In this document: piece after piece, positions 10,640 to 25,125 of the stretch
Layout: every line of letters starts with the position of its first letter
Position numbering within the stretch: position 1 is the stretch's first letter
From: Liolophura sinensis
Lineage: Eukaryota > Mollusca > Polyplacophora > Chitonida > Chitonidae
Assembly (NCBI RefSeq): GCF_032854445.1
Contig: NC_088295.1
Location: 37,437,385 to 37,501,384, forward strand
Length of the DNA: 64,000 nt
Reading direction: 5' to 3'
Program-made: the position numbers and the translations under genes
Notes under the pieces: model-generated
What the model saw: the letters and a program-made list of their open reading frames with translations, nothing else
Told to the model about the DNA's origin: nothing
Databases searched by the model: none

Positions 10640-13555
10640 TTAAATTACATAGCTATTATACTTGATCAGGTCAAGATACTGCTAGTTCGTATATTTCACG
10701 GCATTATGATTCCACCTTATTCCAGAAACAAAACGAAAACATTTCACTTCAAACTAAGAGCTTAAGATAATATTTTCCCTTATAAGTCGTCTCGCCAGAT
10801 GAGTGTTTTTTGTTTTGTTTTGATATTATGCTCGAGTACATGCGTTCCAGTTCACTCAAGCCCGAGATAAATAAAACGACTGACCACGACAAGATATCAA
10901 ATCTAAGTTTATACAAGACATATGAGTCCGAAACATATATCAACACCATGTGTGTCAAAGACATTTGTAAGCAACTCATGAGTTTTGTTTCACTGAAAAA
11001 ACACACATATGGGTTATTTGCTGGTACTTCCAGAGTACTCTATCGGGGACGCAGGTGTTTGATTGCAGTACAAACTACTACGTTGGCAAAGTGCCAAATC
11101 CAAACAAAATTCTGACACAGCAGAGACGAAGGGGTTCGAGGGAGAATAGCTAATTAGTAAATGTCACTTGCTTATTGAAAACAGCCGAGTAACATGATAG
11201 CTGGCGCTGTTGAATGATGACTTATTTATCAGGGATAATACGACAGGCCGGGGAAACAGTAGGTGGATTAGGCAGGCGTCCGTGCACACACACTGTCTTA
11301 TTGGTGAGATCATACAGGCAACATTAGGCCGATTTTCTCTCATTAATTCCTCCATGATAATGGAACTAGAAACACAATAATGACACTATATTATGGGTAA
11401 AATGACGGAATTCGTTGCGCACAGTTGGATGTTCTTGGTTAATAATAAGCAACAAGCATCGTCAGTGTAGGTTTCCTTCATCAAAGATCAAATGACCATA
11501 TATGGATTTGGCGCACGACGACAAGGGGACATCTTTAGCAGAAAGTCCAAGCAAGTACACCGCAAAAATTCTTGTCGGCAGCGTCCTGCGAATTTTAGCT
11601 CGGTGACGTCGGTATTAAATATTGATCTTCTGCATGTTTCTCCTACTAACAACCTGAGGTCTGCCCTCGGTATTAGAAGTTTTTCACTATTTAGAAGACA
11701 AAATAACCAAAACAAAAATAATGTCTAAACAATATAGCGTCTTGCAGGTCTCATATTGCATCATAGAATATTACCAACTTTCGTGTATACAATGTTTTTG
11801 TCACTGCACACTTTTTTGTGTTTCTGTCGGTTTCTGCTTTAGTTTACACTATTCAAAGATCCTGGTGATAGCGGGTGTTTAGGGCATGAACTGTGGGCTT
11901 TTCAGTGGTTTTTCGAGCCAAATCTGTTTAGTCAGTTGTTCATATCTGTCCGTGCGATGACGAGGGTGGGTAAACTGGTATCGTAGCACTCGTGAGTGGC
12001 AAGAGAAGAAATGTTACCCCGGCTTAGGCCCGTGTCGCCAATGCACAGCAAAAAGGCAACCTTGCGGATATGTTGGTTTAACGGATCATGCCTGGAATAT
12101 GAATGTGGGAACCGATCACCATTGCCGGTGCTCTCTCGTTCCAACGTAAAATTGTTGTACCTCAGACTGTAAAATTGAAGATTAACTAAAAAGAAGAGGA
12201 TAGCAAAATGTTGGCCGTGGTTTGGAAAACGATAATAGAAAAACTGTGCGTTAGTCGGTGTCTTCTGACCCATTAGACGCAGTAATTACTCTGATTGCTT
12301 GCAGAAAAGCTCGCTGAAGTGAGTTGAAGTAATAGAACAAAGAGATCCCAAATATAATGCCACCTTAAGACGCCATCAGTTTATTACTGACCCCTGGAGA
12401 GGCCACATGTCAGGATTTACTCTACTTGTCCTCACTCCTTCCACAGTGTAACTTTTTCTGCCTATAAATTAATCAAATACATGTATCACTTAACGAAGAA
12501 ACTTTTAACCGTTAACTCTTTATTACCTAGTGTTAGGGATATGTCTTGGGACACATTGTACAAACGTACTTATCTGAAAAAGTGTTGTCATTTTGCGTCC
12601 TGATATACCATCACTTTGATTAGTTTAAGAGTATATTCATTTTCGGCTTGAAACTTTGTCATATTTTTACGGATGGAGTGAGCGTTTGCGAAACGACTTA
12701 CGTAGCACAGAGGAAAGATTATGCGAGATATTTTCGCTGAACTGTCTGACTTATATCATGGATTTTGCGGAAGAGCTCTTCAGACCGTTGAATATGCGAA
12801 TATAGAAGCGACCACGGCCCTAGTAATTGGAAGATATTTTGCCTTTGCCTTGACCTTTGTCCTACAGGCGAGTCTGTACACAGTCTGTCCCAGATGACCA
12901 AACACGTAGGCCTGCCCCTGGAGTACATTGATCCCACTGCCAGAATCCAGACTCCATTGTTAGTCTGTCGACGTATTCGGCGCTGTTGATTAGGCCTCCA
13001 ACAGACATCCCTGACTTCAGTCTGCGCAGAAGCGTGTTATGTCATCAGAGAAATGTCCACCTTTTCCCTGATGTTGTCGCCTGGAATATACTCAGTTGTC
13101 TGCAACAATACAGAGAAATCGATGTGTTTCTGTTCCAGTCGTCACCTGATTTGGCGGCCTCATTTTTCAGTAGGTGTTCGTCAAACTACAATTTTCTCCT
13201 ATACAACACATAATAACCTGCAAAAATCATTGCCTTTGACTGTCTTTATGGGTACAATTTTCGCATATTACCAATTTTCGTGGCATTTACGACACATTAT
13301 ATTCGTTCTGACATAAAATAATGTCACTTTATTTCCAACACCAGGTAGCTGTGCCATTACTTGTCCTAGGGTAATCTCTTAGTACTGTCTACTAATCGAT
13401 GGATGTCTGAGTCAAAATGCCAGTGTACAGTTTGGCCGTTTGGCCTTGTCATATGGCACATTATAACGCGTCGACATATGATTTGTATTTGAAAACACAA
13501 GGGCACCATCTTCAACGACATTTCCATTAAAAGATGACCGTCAGCGTTATACATG
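10640..13555. other. Gene-free AT-rich sequence
   Basis: No gene or repeat family is supported. Frames of 70-113 codons occur on both strands, but they overlap and carry no recognisable motif. Confidence 0.55.
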
Positions 13556-13559
13556 TATG

Positions 13560-13690
13560 TGGTGGAAATCGCTCAGATCCTGAAAGAAGCCATTCCGATC
13601 CTCCTGACGTAAAGCCGCAGTGGATACTGCGTGAGTAGGATTCGAACTCATCATTCTATTGGTCATTTGCTAGCTGTCTGAATGACGAAC
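13560..13690 (-). mobile_element. Possible tRNA-derived SINE fragment
   Basis: Read on the minus strand, GAGTTCGAATCC (around 13,638-13,648) is a perfect RNA polymerase III B box and is followed by a GC-richer stretch. I could not find a convincing A box or a cloverleaf, so a real tRNA gene is unlikely. A single SINE of a family not otherwise seen here is the best guess. Confidence 0.3.
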
Positions 13691-13699
13691 TTTTACCGT

Positions 13700-16430
13700 C
13701 TAATCAGGGAATATGCGGTCTAATCCATTGTTTCCATGACGAGTTGGGAGCAAGCGATTAATGTATTCTTCATGTAGTACAAGAGAACAAGGATCAGTCT
13801 CGCTTGGACACAAGGCGCCATTGCGCTGGAAAGGGTTACCGTGTAGCACACGGGCGAGACAATCATCCGTTACGCCAATCTTTTGATGACAGCTGAGGAA
13901 GTTGTATGAACAAAGCTTCATATCCCAGTTCTTCTTCCTCTAATGTATTTGTATCAAGAAAAATGTGCGTTATTGTCGAGTTCCAAGACAGAGAGCCCTG
14001 TGCGAGCAAGAATGATGAACTAATCCCTAAGGATGATTTGACGTCATGATACCCGTAGGTGATGGGCACCATTCTCCCAGAGACCGCAGTCAGAAAACAA
14101 ACGGTCTGGCCTTTAAGGAGTTCTATCACAGATAGTTGCGTACCCATCTCAAAAGCAGATACCCGGATTCCGGAACAGATACTGAATTCACGCGTCGTAT
14201 GTGTTCATAATCAAAGGGGGATACATTTAATACCCGATAATTTGAGGCGGTTAATGGCCGCCGTACTATTGTGGCAATCCGCGGTTGTCGTTGACCTTTA
14301 TTGTGAAGACAGGGGAATCGCGAAAAGTTATCAAGTACATGGGATTAGGCTGGTCAGGAGGTATCTGTGAGCACATACAGCTGGAAGATTACAGGAATTA
14401 GGCTACCCCCAGAGTTGATGTACGCCTGAAACTGAAGATCTTCTTGGTAATGGGAGATGATAGATGGCATCCATCTGGCATATATGCATATCTCCATAAA
14501 CAATGTAATGAACACATGCATATCTCCATGAACAGGCTAATGTACACGTGCATATCTCTATGAATGCGCTAATGCACACATACAGCAACTGACCATCAAC
14601 TGCCATCCCATTGGCTAAGTTTCGTTGGGCAAATTTCACAGAATTTTCGTGAATGGAAAATCTTGGTCAAACACCTAACCGAACTAAACGAACTCGTCAG
14701 TTAGTTAGATGTTGAATTTGAACAACATCAAAACCTATCAGGCATACAATACGCGGAAACGTATGGATAAAACTGTTGTTACTTTATTCTTAATGTTTTT
14801 GCACACGCTGTTCTGCTTTCTCATTTGATGTCACGCATACATAATTGGTAGGTGTATATGTATTATTTCTCATGACGCTGCACGACGTCCGTGTATGTAA
14901 CGTTAAGTTTCTTTCCAGTCAATACCGACTTGATTCACATTGTGCAGCTTTAGACTGGTTACTGATCAATATACGATAGATATGCTAGTTAAAGATGTTG
15001 CAAGTTTCAGTACAATTTAACTACCCATATTGAAATGAAAATAAAGCCACGTTCAAGTCAGAGATGAAATTGTACTGCACCCCCGGGGAGTCTTCATGGA
15101 ATACTGGACCTTTTAAACCGTGTGTGAAAATAACCGGACATACTGTCACCCAGACCGGACAGCCATTCTCTTGTTGTGCCCTCGGTATGCCCGAGGGTAT
15201 CTGAATACCGCTCCCACGCGACGTCCACACGATGAAAAATCATGTAAACACATTAATGCCAGCCAGCAGAAAATTTCAACCAGTTCAAGATTGAAGCATT
15301 GGATGAAGTGAAATGATGACATCGGATGTCTCTGTAGCTGAAATAGCCAATCACAAGTGTCGTTGTTCCTCCATGATATCAGGTCAACAGCTTTGACATG
15401 ATGAGATGGAATCATGGATCAAGGCTTAGGAGCCATTGACCGCAAGCCAATTATGTCTATTTCAGTCTCGTTCGAAAATAATGGTTTCTGTCGAATTTTG
15501 TCAAACGGTTCAGATGAAGTCTTATATGCATCTCTACCAGACAGAGACAAAATATATCAGCTTCAGCGTAAATTAGGACGTGTCGCACTGATTCTTTAAA
15601 GTAGGCCTTTATTCTATAAAAACTGGTCTCCAGAAACTAAATGTTATACCCGAACACATATTTATCAAGCAACTTAAGATTTAAGTCATAATTTGCAGGT
15701 GCTTGAAAAACGAAATTCAGAAAAACAAGAAAATCAAATTGTGGTTGGTACATCACTGTGAAGTAAAAAAACAATGTACAAATTTTACACTTCATAGAAC
15801 AACAGATTTTGATTGTGGCTGTGTTTGACTTTCTGACTTAAGTCTTAAGAGGTTTGATACATATTGATACATGTGGCCACTGAAGGATAAAGCTACGATC
15901 AGGTCTTGTAAAGCAGAGGCCATGATAGAAGAAAAACTAGACTTGAAAAAGAAAAGAAAAATAAGCGATAGGCTATGGTGCTACTTGCATTTGCAGGTGA
16001 GGGTTTTTGAACAAATATTGTTCCAGGAGGTAATCATGATACGATGTGGTGGCATGCCTTGCACCTGTTCCGCTAGGTATTGGTAAGGGCAATAGTTATT
16101 AAGTCACGACAAAATTATCTGATGTTTGGTGTTAACGGGCGTGAGATACCTGCGTGCAGCAACATAAAGGAGCATTGTTTTCAACTCATCTGTTGTTTTA
16201 TATTTGAATTATGTTCAATTTATTAAAATTTGCTCAACCATCTCGCACGTCATCTCCAAGAGGCATATTCGACTGCGCTATAGCGAGAGGTCATGGGGAC
16301 AATATTCCAGATTTCTGTGAAACAGTTATGTTTCTTTGTATGCTCCTAGAATTTGAGCATCATTGCTGTTGTATATAAGCACAAATGGATGAAGGGCATC
16401 AGAAATCTATAAGACAAACTTCCAACGGAC
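13700..16430. other. Gene-free sequence
   Basis: No gene is supported apart from the minisatellite listed separately. The open frame at 15,414-15,599 looks moderately protein-like but has no recognised motif and no splice or neighbour evidence. Confidence 0.5.
14480..14582. repeat. Three-copy ~32-bp minisatellite
   Basis: The phrase GCATATCTCCATGAACAGGC recurs with small changes about every 32 bases, each time preceded by an ACACATGC-like segment. Three copies are readable. Confidence 0.8.
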
Positions 16431-16436
16431 CTCGTG

Positions 16437-16628
16437 CTGAAGAATATTGTACTTATACCACGGCGGCCAAGGTAGGGTGGGACAAACTGGGCAGAGCCGG
16501 GGGGATACCCACGAGCATCTGTATGTTTTTGGCAGACCATCCCGGAGAGGAAGCTAGCTTGAGCTGGACTTGATCTCGGTGTGAACGACTGAGTCATCGC
16601 GCTACAGAAAGAAGTTAACCACGGAAGC
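16437..16628 (-). mobile_element. SINE family A, diverged, reverse orientation
   Basis: AAGAATATTGTACTTATACC at the left is the complement of the family A 3' body, and GAGCTGGACTTGATCTC followed by GTTAACCACGGAAGC at the right is the complement of the tRNA-like head. The middle matches the body with substitutions. Confidence 0.75.
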
Positions 16629-16629
16629 T

Positions 16630-17097
16630 TTAGTAACATGTATTTGTTATCCTATATAAGAACATTGAATGTTAATACAACTAAAGAGATAAAGGTTCTT
16701 TCACAATCCTATTAAAGAGCCTACTGAGGTTATATGGTGTTTATATAGGCTCTTAGGGTTGGGGAAGCCAAAGTCATGGAAATACCACCCCATACATCCT
16801 CTACTGAACGTAAAACCTTGGAAAAGTCACCAGGGCTGTTGAGGGAATCGGTAATTAGATCAAATGGCTACACCCATTCATATAGTGATCCTTATGATCA
16901 TTCTTGGGAAACTGGAGGATTGCTAACTGGAAATTGTAGAACTGTGCAATTAACCCTGGAAGCAATTCCATGGTTTGATGCTTTTGGTGATTTCTCTTTA
17001 TTGCCTCTACTTAACGAATGGAATTGACTGACATTCTATCTGAAATTGTACTAAAAGACGTATTCGGCCTTCATAAATTAAGGCAGACCTACCTTTA
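16630..17097. other. Gene-free sequence before the tandem array
   Basis: No gene is supported. An 83-codon open frame at 16,776-17,027 has no recognisable domain. Confidence 0.5.
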
Positions 17098-18610
17098 ATA
17101 AAGGCAATTCAATTGAAGTAAAGATCCGAGAGGAAATCCATAATGTGGATTCCTTAAAGAAATATCTTGAATAATTTCCAGATACGTCCTGGTTTATAGC
17201 TCAAAAATCAAGGAAGCCTTTTCTAATGAAATGGAAAATTACATTTTATGATTAAAAAGGCCAAAACAGTAAAAAAAAAAACAAATTCTAATTAACATTG
17301 TGAGATTTCAGTAGCACGAAGTACAGGATTACACGTCTGACTCGCTTGTCTAACACAGCGATGTGCTTGTCTCCATTCATCTTTTCCAGACACACGCTGC
17401 TGAATCCAAGATTCAGGCGGACCTTGGCCTCGCCCAAAAGAACTTAACTGAGGCTTGCAATGCGAACAAATAAGTGCAAGGAGTAAACTACTCGTCTTCG
17501 TATATGCACGCAGAAATCCAGATAATCAGCCAATCATTTATGCTCTTTTCAAGACATCTACTGACACAGTACACGCTGCCCTCGCCCACATTATATGTAA
17601 AAAAAAATGGTCGAATAACATAGATCACCCCATATGTTCACCATATGTTTTGCTTGCGACAGCACTCGTTGTGTAACTATACGTGTATGGGGTGTTTGGA
17701 AACATGGTAGCGTAACGGAATGATGGGTTGCGGCTTCTGTTCAGCATATGCTTTGTTGAAGATGCAGCCATATGATTAATGGGTAGTGTAGTTTTCTTAT
17801 TATCAGGGCGGTGAGAAAAAGTTCTGAAAAAAAGTTTGGCACACTACATGACTTCCTCACTGACAGGTTGATAATCCACATCTATCGGCATTTCTGTGCT
17901 TAGACAGACACAGGCGCCCTTAAATCAATGTTTTGAAAGGTAACGTCGACAATGTTTGTAAAGCCAATCCGAAAAAAGGAATCATTTGTTATTATTCCAC
18001 GAAAAACGCGTTAAGCTAGTTTTCCCTGTTGACTAAAAAAAACTTTCCATACAGCGGAGCAAAGACGTCGATGGTATCAAAGTAGTCTGTAACTGGAAGG
18101 AATTGGTTAATGTGTTTTAAGGTTGCAATGTATATGACCGGTTAAATAATCCAAATTACACATTCAGTCATTGGCATGTTACCATCTCGAAGGTGAAGGT
18201 AAGATCCGGATTATGGTATATACCATTTCTAGAAACCTTGTGTTACGGACGAAGTATCATATGGAATACAATTTTCCTGCCTGTCCTTTTTTCTGATTTT
18301 TATTTGTATGCGAAAGTGCTTATACGTGTATCAGCAACCAAGAATATTCATAAAAATATAGAGCTCTAAGGAGACATTCCATATCACGGAGTTCACAGAA
18401 TGAAGCTCGAGTACACATTTGTAAAGGAATAATCTAAATTTTCCGCCTGGGTAGAAGGATTTGAGGACGTGTTGATGCCACGGGCAGAATATCACAGTTT
18501 TCTAAACTTTCATTTGGCTCATTTCATGATGTACTTTTTTTTTAAAAAAGCGATCAGTTCTGTCGGAGCATGATTCCTAGAACCCACAGCTGCATGAAAA
18601 AATAAATGTT

Positions 18611-18680
18611 GAGACAAAAACTAGCCAATGTCATGTTTATCTCAAGAGACAAAAACTAGCCACTGTCGTTTTTATCTCAA
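18611..18680. repeat. 35-bp direct duplication inside array unit 1
   Basis: Two adjacent copies (18,611-18,645 and 18,646-18,680) start with GAGACAAAAACTAGCCA and differ at a few bases. The other array units have only one, more diverged, version, so the duplication is specific to this unit. Confidence 0.9.
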
Positions 18681-19689
18681 CAGACAAAAAAAGGGAACTC
18701 ATGGTATAAAGAGTTACATTGGAGGATATCGTATAAACATGAAAAATCCGACACATCAGTACAATACAATAATGTCATAACTGTCTCCATGCTGGTTGGG
18801 AAAACCCTTGTTAATTCAGACCGGAACGGATAAGTATATTCATCAGATTACCAAAGATTAGTTCGTTTATATACCAGCAAAATTTCTGGGTACATTTTAA
18901 AATGGAACCAAAGCTGTGAAGCTCATTGCCGTACTTTCGCAATGACGATTTATGGGTAAACTTAGTTACGTTGTATTATAATAGAATAATGACAATCCAC
19001 GTTTGGTTTCAGAATGATAAGTACCAGAATAGGGGCACTCAAGAACCCAAATGATAAACAAAGAAATTATTAGCTTGAAAATGGAGATCACAGGTCCGTT
19101 TAGCAGTATGTCAACGATGTCACATGTACTGTTCTAACGAATGACATAGATAATTGTAGCCTACTCACGTTAACTCAAAAATCACCCTTTTCCGGAAAAC
19201 AAAAAAAAAAAAAAAACAGACACGACTGGGAAAGTTAGTAGTAAAACACACCTTTATAAAAGCTTTTAACATTTTAGTTTTAAACAGGGTTAACTTTTTT
19301 CCAAGGCAGAAGTTCTTCCAAATTCCATTTGTTCAAAAGGAACCACAATTTTAGCAATGTCACGACATTTTATAACTATGTCTACAGGCACCAGCCCTGT
19401 TCTTTGAACCCGAATATCAAATATCAATGTGTCGTGCTTGATTTTTTTTAGCAGTTTACTCGATTGAATCTGGAGGACTTGGAACATGGAAACCTCTGCT
19501 CATATGTTAGGGGTGACGCATTAATTATTGTTCATAGTCTGTATAGACTGGTTGTGAATACCAATCAATCAATGACTCAATCAGCAGGGAAACAGTCAAT
19601 AAAGCAGTTTCTTCAAATAACTAATTGTTTGTAATTTAAGCACTTTTTTATCGTTTTCAAAAAAGGCCAAACCGAGAGCAAGAATGTAA

Positions 19690-20030
19690 TTAGAATGAAT
19701 GAATGAATACCTGGGGTTTAACGAAGCACTTAACTATTTTTCAGTTATAACACGACGAGGAGTACTAAGGTGTGTGTATATATACCGTGTCTTCTTGTAG
19801 CAGGGCGAGCCCATGCTGCCAAAATGATGCCGCCACTGAAGTATCTTGCCGAAGACACTGCACATGACACCCGTCTCAGTCACATTATACTGTCACTGGG
19901 CAAAGCAGTCTTGTTTCGTTGCTGTAACCTCTAGGTGCTGAACGCAAAGTGAGGCACCAACAAGTACCATTTTGTTAAGTCTTAAGTTTACGGGTTTGAT
20001 CCCAGGGTCACCCGAATTCGACTCTCATGA
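19690..20030 (-). mobile_element. SINE family B, reverse orientation
   Basis: Read on the minus strand it contains TGCGTTCAGCACCTAGAGG, a body with TGTCTTCGGCAAGATACTTC, and a 3' end CTGAAAAATAGTTAAGTGC followed by GTTAAACCCC and an (ATTC)n tail. The same modules occur in the copies at 23,370 and 40,590. It sits inside array unit 1 and is absent at the matching place in units 2 and 3. Confidence 0.8.
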
Positions 20031-23000
20031 GGGTGTTATTTGTCACACATACATCGAGACCCAACAATGGCAGTTGATGCACTTATCAAGGTTTACGTAT
20101 TGCTGGTTATGAAAATTATTCTTTTGCTAGAATTATAGCAACGCTCACACAATGTAGCACCGTGGATTGACAACAAACCCAAAAGACCGGCAATGCAAAA
20201 AATGATCTGAAGGATGTGATTGGTCTGGGAAATCATGCTTGATAAATTTACGCCAGAGAAGACAGTTTCTTTCCATGTTTCGATTTACCTCCGCTTTGCG
20301 TGGGCCTTCTCACGCTTCACTCACGACACGTGGGCGGAACCCACATTTGTGTCATTAGCACCGTTCGAGGAACACTGGCACGCGTTATTAACGATCCCGG
20401 AATGTATATGAGACTTATACAATGGGGAGATAATTCGGAGGTAGTGAAGTTACCATTAGCTGGAGTGACCAGACGACAGTGACCGGAAATATCCGTGTTA
20501 TCAGACACCTTAAGGCCGACAACCGCATTATGCTGTATGAGATATAGATTTCAGTCATGCAGATATATATGGTATTTTGTTTCGAAGAAAAAGTACAGAG
20601 TTAATAATCGTGGGTTTACTTGTGTCTATAAATCCAGAGGAAAGAACAAACAGGAATTTTGAATAAAGAAGACGAATAGCTGACAGATGAGAAATCTGAT
20701 CAAGGACACAGATTATTTAACAACACTTTCCAACATTGCAATTTGAGGTACTGTCCGATTACTGAATTATGATTATGGCTTGTATTAAAAATAACATTCT
20801 TTTCTTTATTTTGAAATGCTAATCGAGCCCAGTTCACACTTTTCTAAATAAATATTTCAGTCCTGTCGGTAAATATGTAAATGATTAGCAATTACTGCAC
20901 AGGATGTTTTATTCGTTTCTCTTAACCCTTGGAACATGTTTTGCAAGTTTAAAATTCATCTTCAGCCCCAAGTTAAAACATTTCTCTGGCTTTGCCCTTG
21001 TTTAGAAGTTTGTCCGTGCACAGTGTAACAGATTTTTTAAAAACTTTGCTGGCATGTAGAGACCGTTCTAGTATATAACTCTGTTTACACCCAGTGAAGA
21101 CTGAGAAGCAAACACTGCGTCTCCAAGAAGCATATTTATCTGTGCGGTATCAACAAATCATCCAAAAAATCCACCGGAATTCTGAGCTGTATTCCATAAG
21201 AGAAAACAGGAATACATCATTCCCAAGATAATCCTTTAGGTATCTTAGATATTGCTTATAAACAAAACAGGCTTAGAGTGTGTTAAAGTGTATTAATTAA
21301 TTTATTTACTGATTATTGCTTAATACTACTGCATACTCAAGAATTGTCACTGATACGACTGAGGTGAGTTTTGTAGATGGAAGAAATCGGTGTACCCGGC
21401 AAAAACCCCAGAGATTACCATGTAAGTTACCGAAGAACTTCAGAACAATCGCTTGTTGTCACTCAGGTACCACAGCAGTTGGAATTTGCAGTTTTCATAC
21501 ACCGGTTACAGTATAACGGTTTAATGTTACGAAGTGGGAACTTGTTTTCCCAGGGAACAGCGATTCACGGGCGCCTAATGTCTAACTAGGAAGACATATC
21601 TAAAAAGCATGATATAATAATACTGGCAATTCAACTACAGAAAAACAATAAAGAAAGAATTTATAATCTAATGTTTTTCAATTCCTTGTGGATATATCTT
21701 TAATAATTTCCAGATATGTCAAAGAATCAAAGGAAGTCTATCCTAACCACACGAAGGAATACGTCCCATATATCGAAATTTATTCTATTTATTCATTCGA
21801 CTGACTTTTCATGCCGTACGCAAGAATCTTTCAATTACACGATGTTTTTCGGCATGACGGTGGCAATATACCGGACAGATGGCAGGTAATACCTTGGTTG
21901 TCTGAATTTTGCGGAGTCTGGTGATAGAGTTTATGCCAGGATAACTGTCATTGTGACACTTCAACAGAACACTGATCAAGAAAGAAAGAAGAGGATCACT
22001 GTCTGGCTCGCTTATCTCCAACAGCGATCGGCTTGTCCACATTGATGTGCTCCAGATACCGGCTGATGAATGTTAAGGATTTTAGGCGGATATTTCGCTC
22101 GCACAAAAACATCTCCATGATCGAAGATCAGGATGAATTTTGTATTACATCATCACTGAGGGCTTTGATGAGAGGGGTACACTGCAGAAACAAGTAATCG
22201 GTTAATGTACATCATCGTGCTTTTTCAAAGTTTTTTTTTCTCAAGCAATAGGCTACAAGGTTAAAATTACAGACTGACTGTGTTAATCATCGTTAGTCAT
22301 GATTTATTTATAAGAACAAAATTCAAATGATATGATATCAGTTCAATGTATGGTGACTATCGTAAAGTATTAGTTTAGGCCATCCACTGACATTTTGTTA
22401 TGATTATTTAGGTCAAAATAGACGATTCTGTAACACGTATTAGTTAATTTGCTCACCACCAGTTCGTTACTACAGCACTCCTTTTTCCGATATCTGGGTG
22501 TGATGTAAACCAGAATCCAATGCTTTACCCAATATGTGTTTTGCAACAGATATGGCAATAGTATAATCAGGATATTGAAAACAGATATGGCAACCCCATT
22601 ATCAGCACGATTATAAGTCAAACACTCGCCAGCCTGATGTCATACAAGCCCTGACAGCGCCAGAAAGAATGTTAGAATGTTTTGCAAGGAGGGTAGGTAA
22701 AATGGTCAGTGTTTGCGAAACGGATTTGTAGGCTGCAATCTTTTGTTGTTACTAAAATAAAAACAAAACAAAACAAAATAAATATATGAAAAATGGTGGT
22801 CTATGTATTTAGTGTTGCAATGTACAATGTCCGCTAACCACCCACCTACTCAGTCATAACCTCTAAGCTGAATGTAAAACAACAACAAATGGTCGTATAC
22901 CATTACTTAACCTTAGTCATACAGAAATAGACTATATCTATGATTTACCTGTTTTCGTTGTTTTTTCAATGAAGTTGGGCAGTGAAAATAGCATTTCTCA

Positions 23001-23369
23001 TATGCTCTGCCTAAGTGGTAATATTAGCAACCAGACAGGCCCATTGACACATATAGCCACGAGGAGACTTTCGACGGCATGTAGCCCACATAACGAAGCT
23101 TGATTACACAACTGTAAAGGAATAATCTAAATTTTCCGCTCCAGTAAAAGGACGTGATGATGTCAACTACAGAATATTATAGCTCTCCAAACTCTCTATT
23201 GCTTCATTTGATGTTGTACTGCCGGCGGTTGTAGATTCTCATTTTTTTTTTATATAGAAAAACATGATTCGTTGAGTCGAAACTCTATTCCCGGAACCAG
23301 CAGGTGCATGATAAACAGATGTTCAAACAACAATTAACCACAGTCATTATTGTTTACGTATACAAAAGC

Positions 23370-23680
23370 GACTAACCGCTTCGGTGGTTAGAGGGTCCGA
23401 CCCGGAATCAAACAACGGTGGAGTCGTACCAAAGACTTTAAAAAATGGCACTTGTTGCTGCTTCGCTTGGCGCTCTGCAATGGGAGATTAGAGCAAAGAA
23501 ACAGGACTTGGGTTGGGTCGGTGCGTAATGTGACTGAGTAGGGTGTCATGTTTTGTGTCTTCGGCATGATACTTCTGAATCAGTGACTGAAGCACTTTGG
23601 CGACATGGACACGCGCAGTCACAAGAAGACACAGTGTATGTGTATGTGAAAAATGTTGAGTACGAAGTAAAACCCTAAGA
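23370..23680 (+). mobile_element. SINE family B, diverged
   Basis: TCGCTTGGCGCTCTGCAATG and TGTCTTCGGCATGATACTTC match the family B body, and GTTGAGTACGAAGTAAAACCC is its degraded 3' end. The 5' part (CGGTGGTTAGAGGGTCCGAC) is the remains of the tRNA-like head. Confidence 0.72.
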
Positions 23681-25032
23681 TACATATATACAAAAACGAT
23701 AAACCATGGATGTATGTTACATAAGAGAATAAAGTGTGCACGTGAAAAAAACTCCCACACTTGCGCAGAAAATAAGTCATCGACAATGGAAACCAAAATA
23801 GAAACATGTACCCAAAATAAAATCTCCAAAGAAGAGTTTCATTTGTAGCCTATTCGCACAAAACAATTCCTGATTTTGTGATAATAATATGTGGATAAGT
23901 TGGAAACGAAGTTCTTATGTTTTACGAAAGAAAATTGGTGAAATAGGTGAATAGTTTTAAATAAAATCGGAATCCCATGACCATTTATTTTGGTGTGCTT
24001 GCGATGCCATGTAAGTTTGGAACGACAGAGACGTTTGTATTGATGTTTCTGTAAAACTCACCTTGCCTGGGAAAAGGAAGCAATAGACACGACTCGGCAA
24101 GTTGAGTGTAAAACACACCTCGATGAAAGCATTTTGCATTTAGGTTTCATTAATGTCAACAGCAAACAAAGCAGATTGTTTTTTATGGAAACCAGAAGTC
24201 CTGCCAATTACAAAAGCCCACAGTTTGCATGCACAATTTAAGCAACGTCACGACATCGGACGTAAAACTACAGGTGAATTGAAAGCGTCGTGTACAAGCA
24301 CTGACCCCATTCTGTGAACCCGAATATCAAATATCAATGTGTCGTGCATTGGAATTATTCCCTTTGAAGGATGTTTTTTTCTGTTTTTCCAACAGTTTAC
24401 ATGATTGAGTTTGGAGGACGTGGAGCACGGAAACTTCTGCTCACATAGCGGATGAAACCCGTGAATATCTGTACGTAGTCATTAAGATTAGTTGTAAATT
24501 AAAACGACTAATTAACCAATGAACCATCCAGTCGCTTGGAAGGACCAATTGTTTTTACTACAACGTGCATTTTGTTGTTTTCTAGCTAGATGGATGGAAA
24601 CTTTCTAAAACTTGGGGAGTATAATGTAAAACTAGGGAAGTGATGACAGTGTCGCGATTGGTATGTGGTAACGCTTAACCAAAGCACAACCATGTTTTTT
24701 ATGTTTGTAAATGTTTACATATGTTACATACGTTTGACAGTTTTTGACCTACAGCACACAATATTCCACCCGGGATTGACAACAACAACAAAAATTCCGC
24801 ACCCAAAATTGTGTCATTAGCACTGATGGACACCGGCACGATTTAATATCGATTAGGGAATTAATAATAAACCATATATAGTGGGGAGACAATTTGGATG
24901 TATTCGTTTCACTGTTGGCTGGAGTGGCCAGAAGACAGTAGCCAGAAATATCTATGTTATCAGACGCCTTAAGGCCGAAACCCACGTTCTACTGTGTATT
25001 ACGAACCCCGTTTTTAAACATTATATTATATG

Positions 25033-25123
25033 TGCCCGGTTTTCTCCCACTATAATGCTGGCCGCCGTCGTATAAGTGAAATATTCTTGAGTACGGCGTA
25101 AAATACCAATCAAATAAATAAAC
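25033..25123 (+). mobile_element. SINE family A, 3' fragment
   Basis: Only the 3' body and tail are present: TGGCCGCCGTCGTATAAGTG, TTGAGTACGGCGTAAAATAC, then CAAATAAATAAAC. Its tail abuts the tail of a reverse copy immediately to the right, which creates a long palindrome. Confidence 0.85.
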
Positions 25124-25125
25124 AA

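Larger units (their letters stand above)
17098..21095. repeat. Tandem array unit 1 (~4 kb)
   Basis: This is the first of three diverged direct copies. Landmarks shared with units 2 and 3, in the same order: AATAATTTCCAGATACGTC (17,190), a CGCTTGTCT...ACAGCGATG block (17,340), AAGCTTGATTA/GAAGCTCGAGTA (18,400), ACACGACTGGGAAAGTTAG (19,220), CGAATATCAAATATCAATGT (19,411), and GACAGTGACCGGAAATATCC (20,475). It carries a reverse SINE B insertion and a local 35-bp duplication. No frame stays open across all copies in a coding-like way. The unit edges are approximate. Confidence 0.75.
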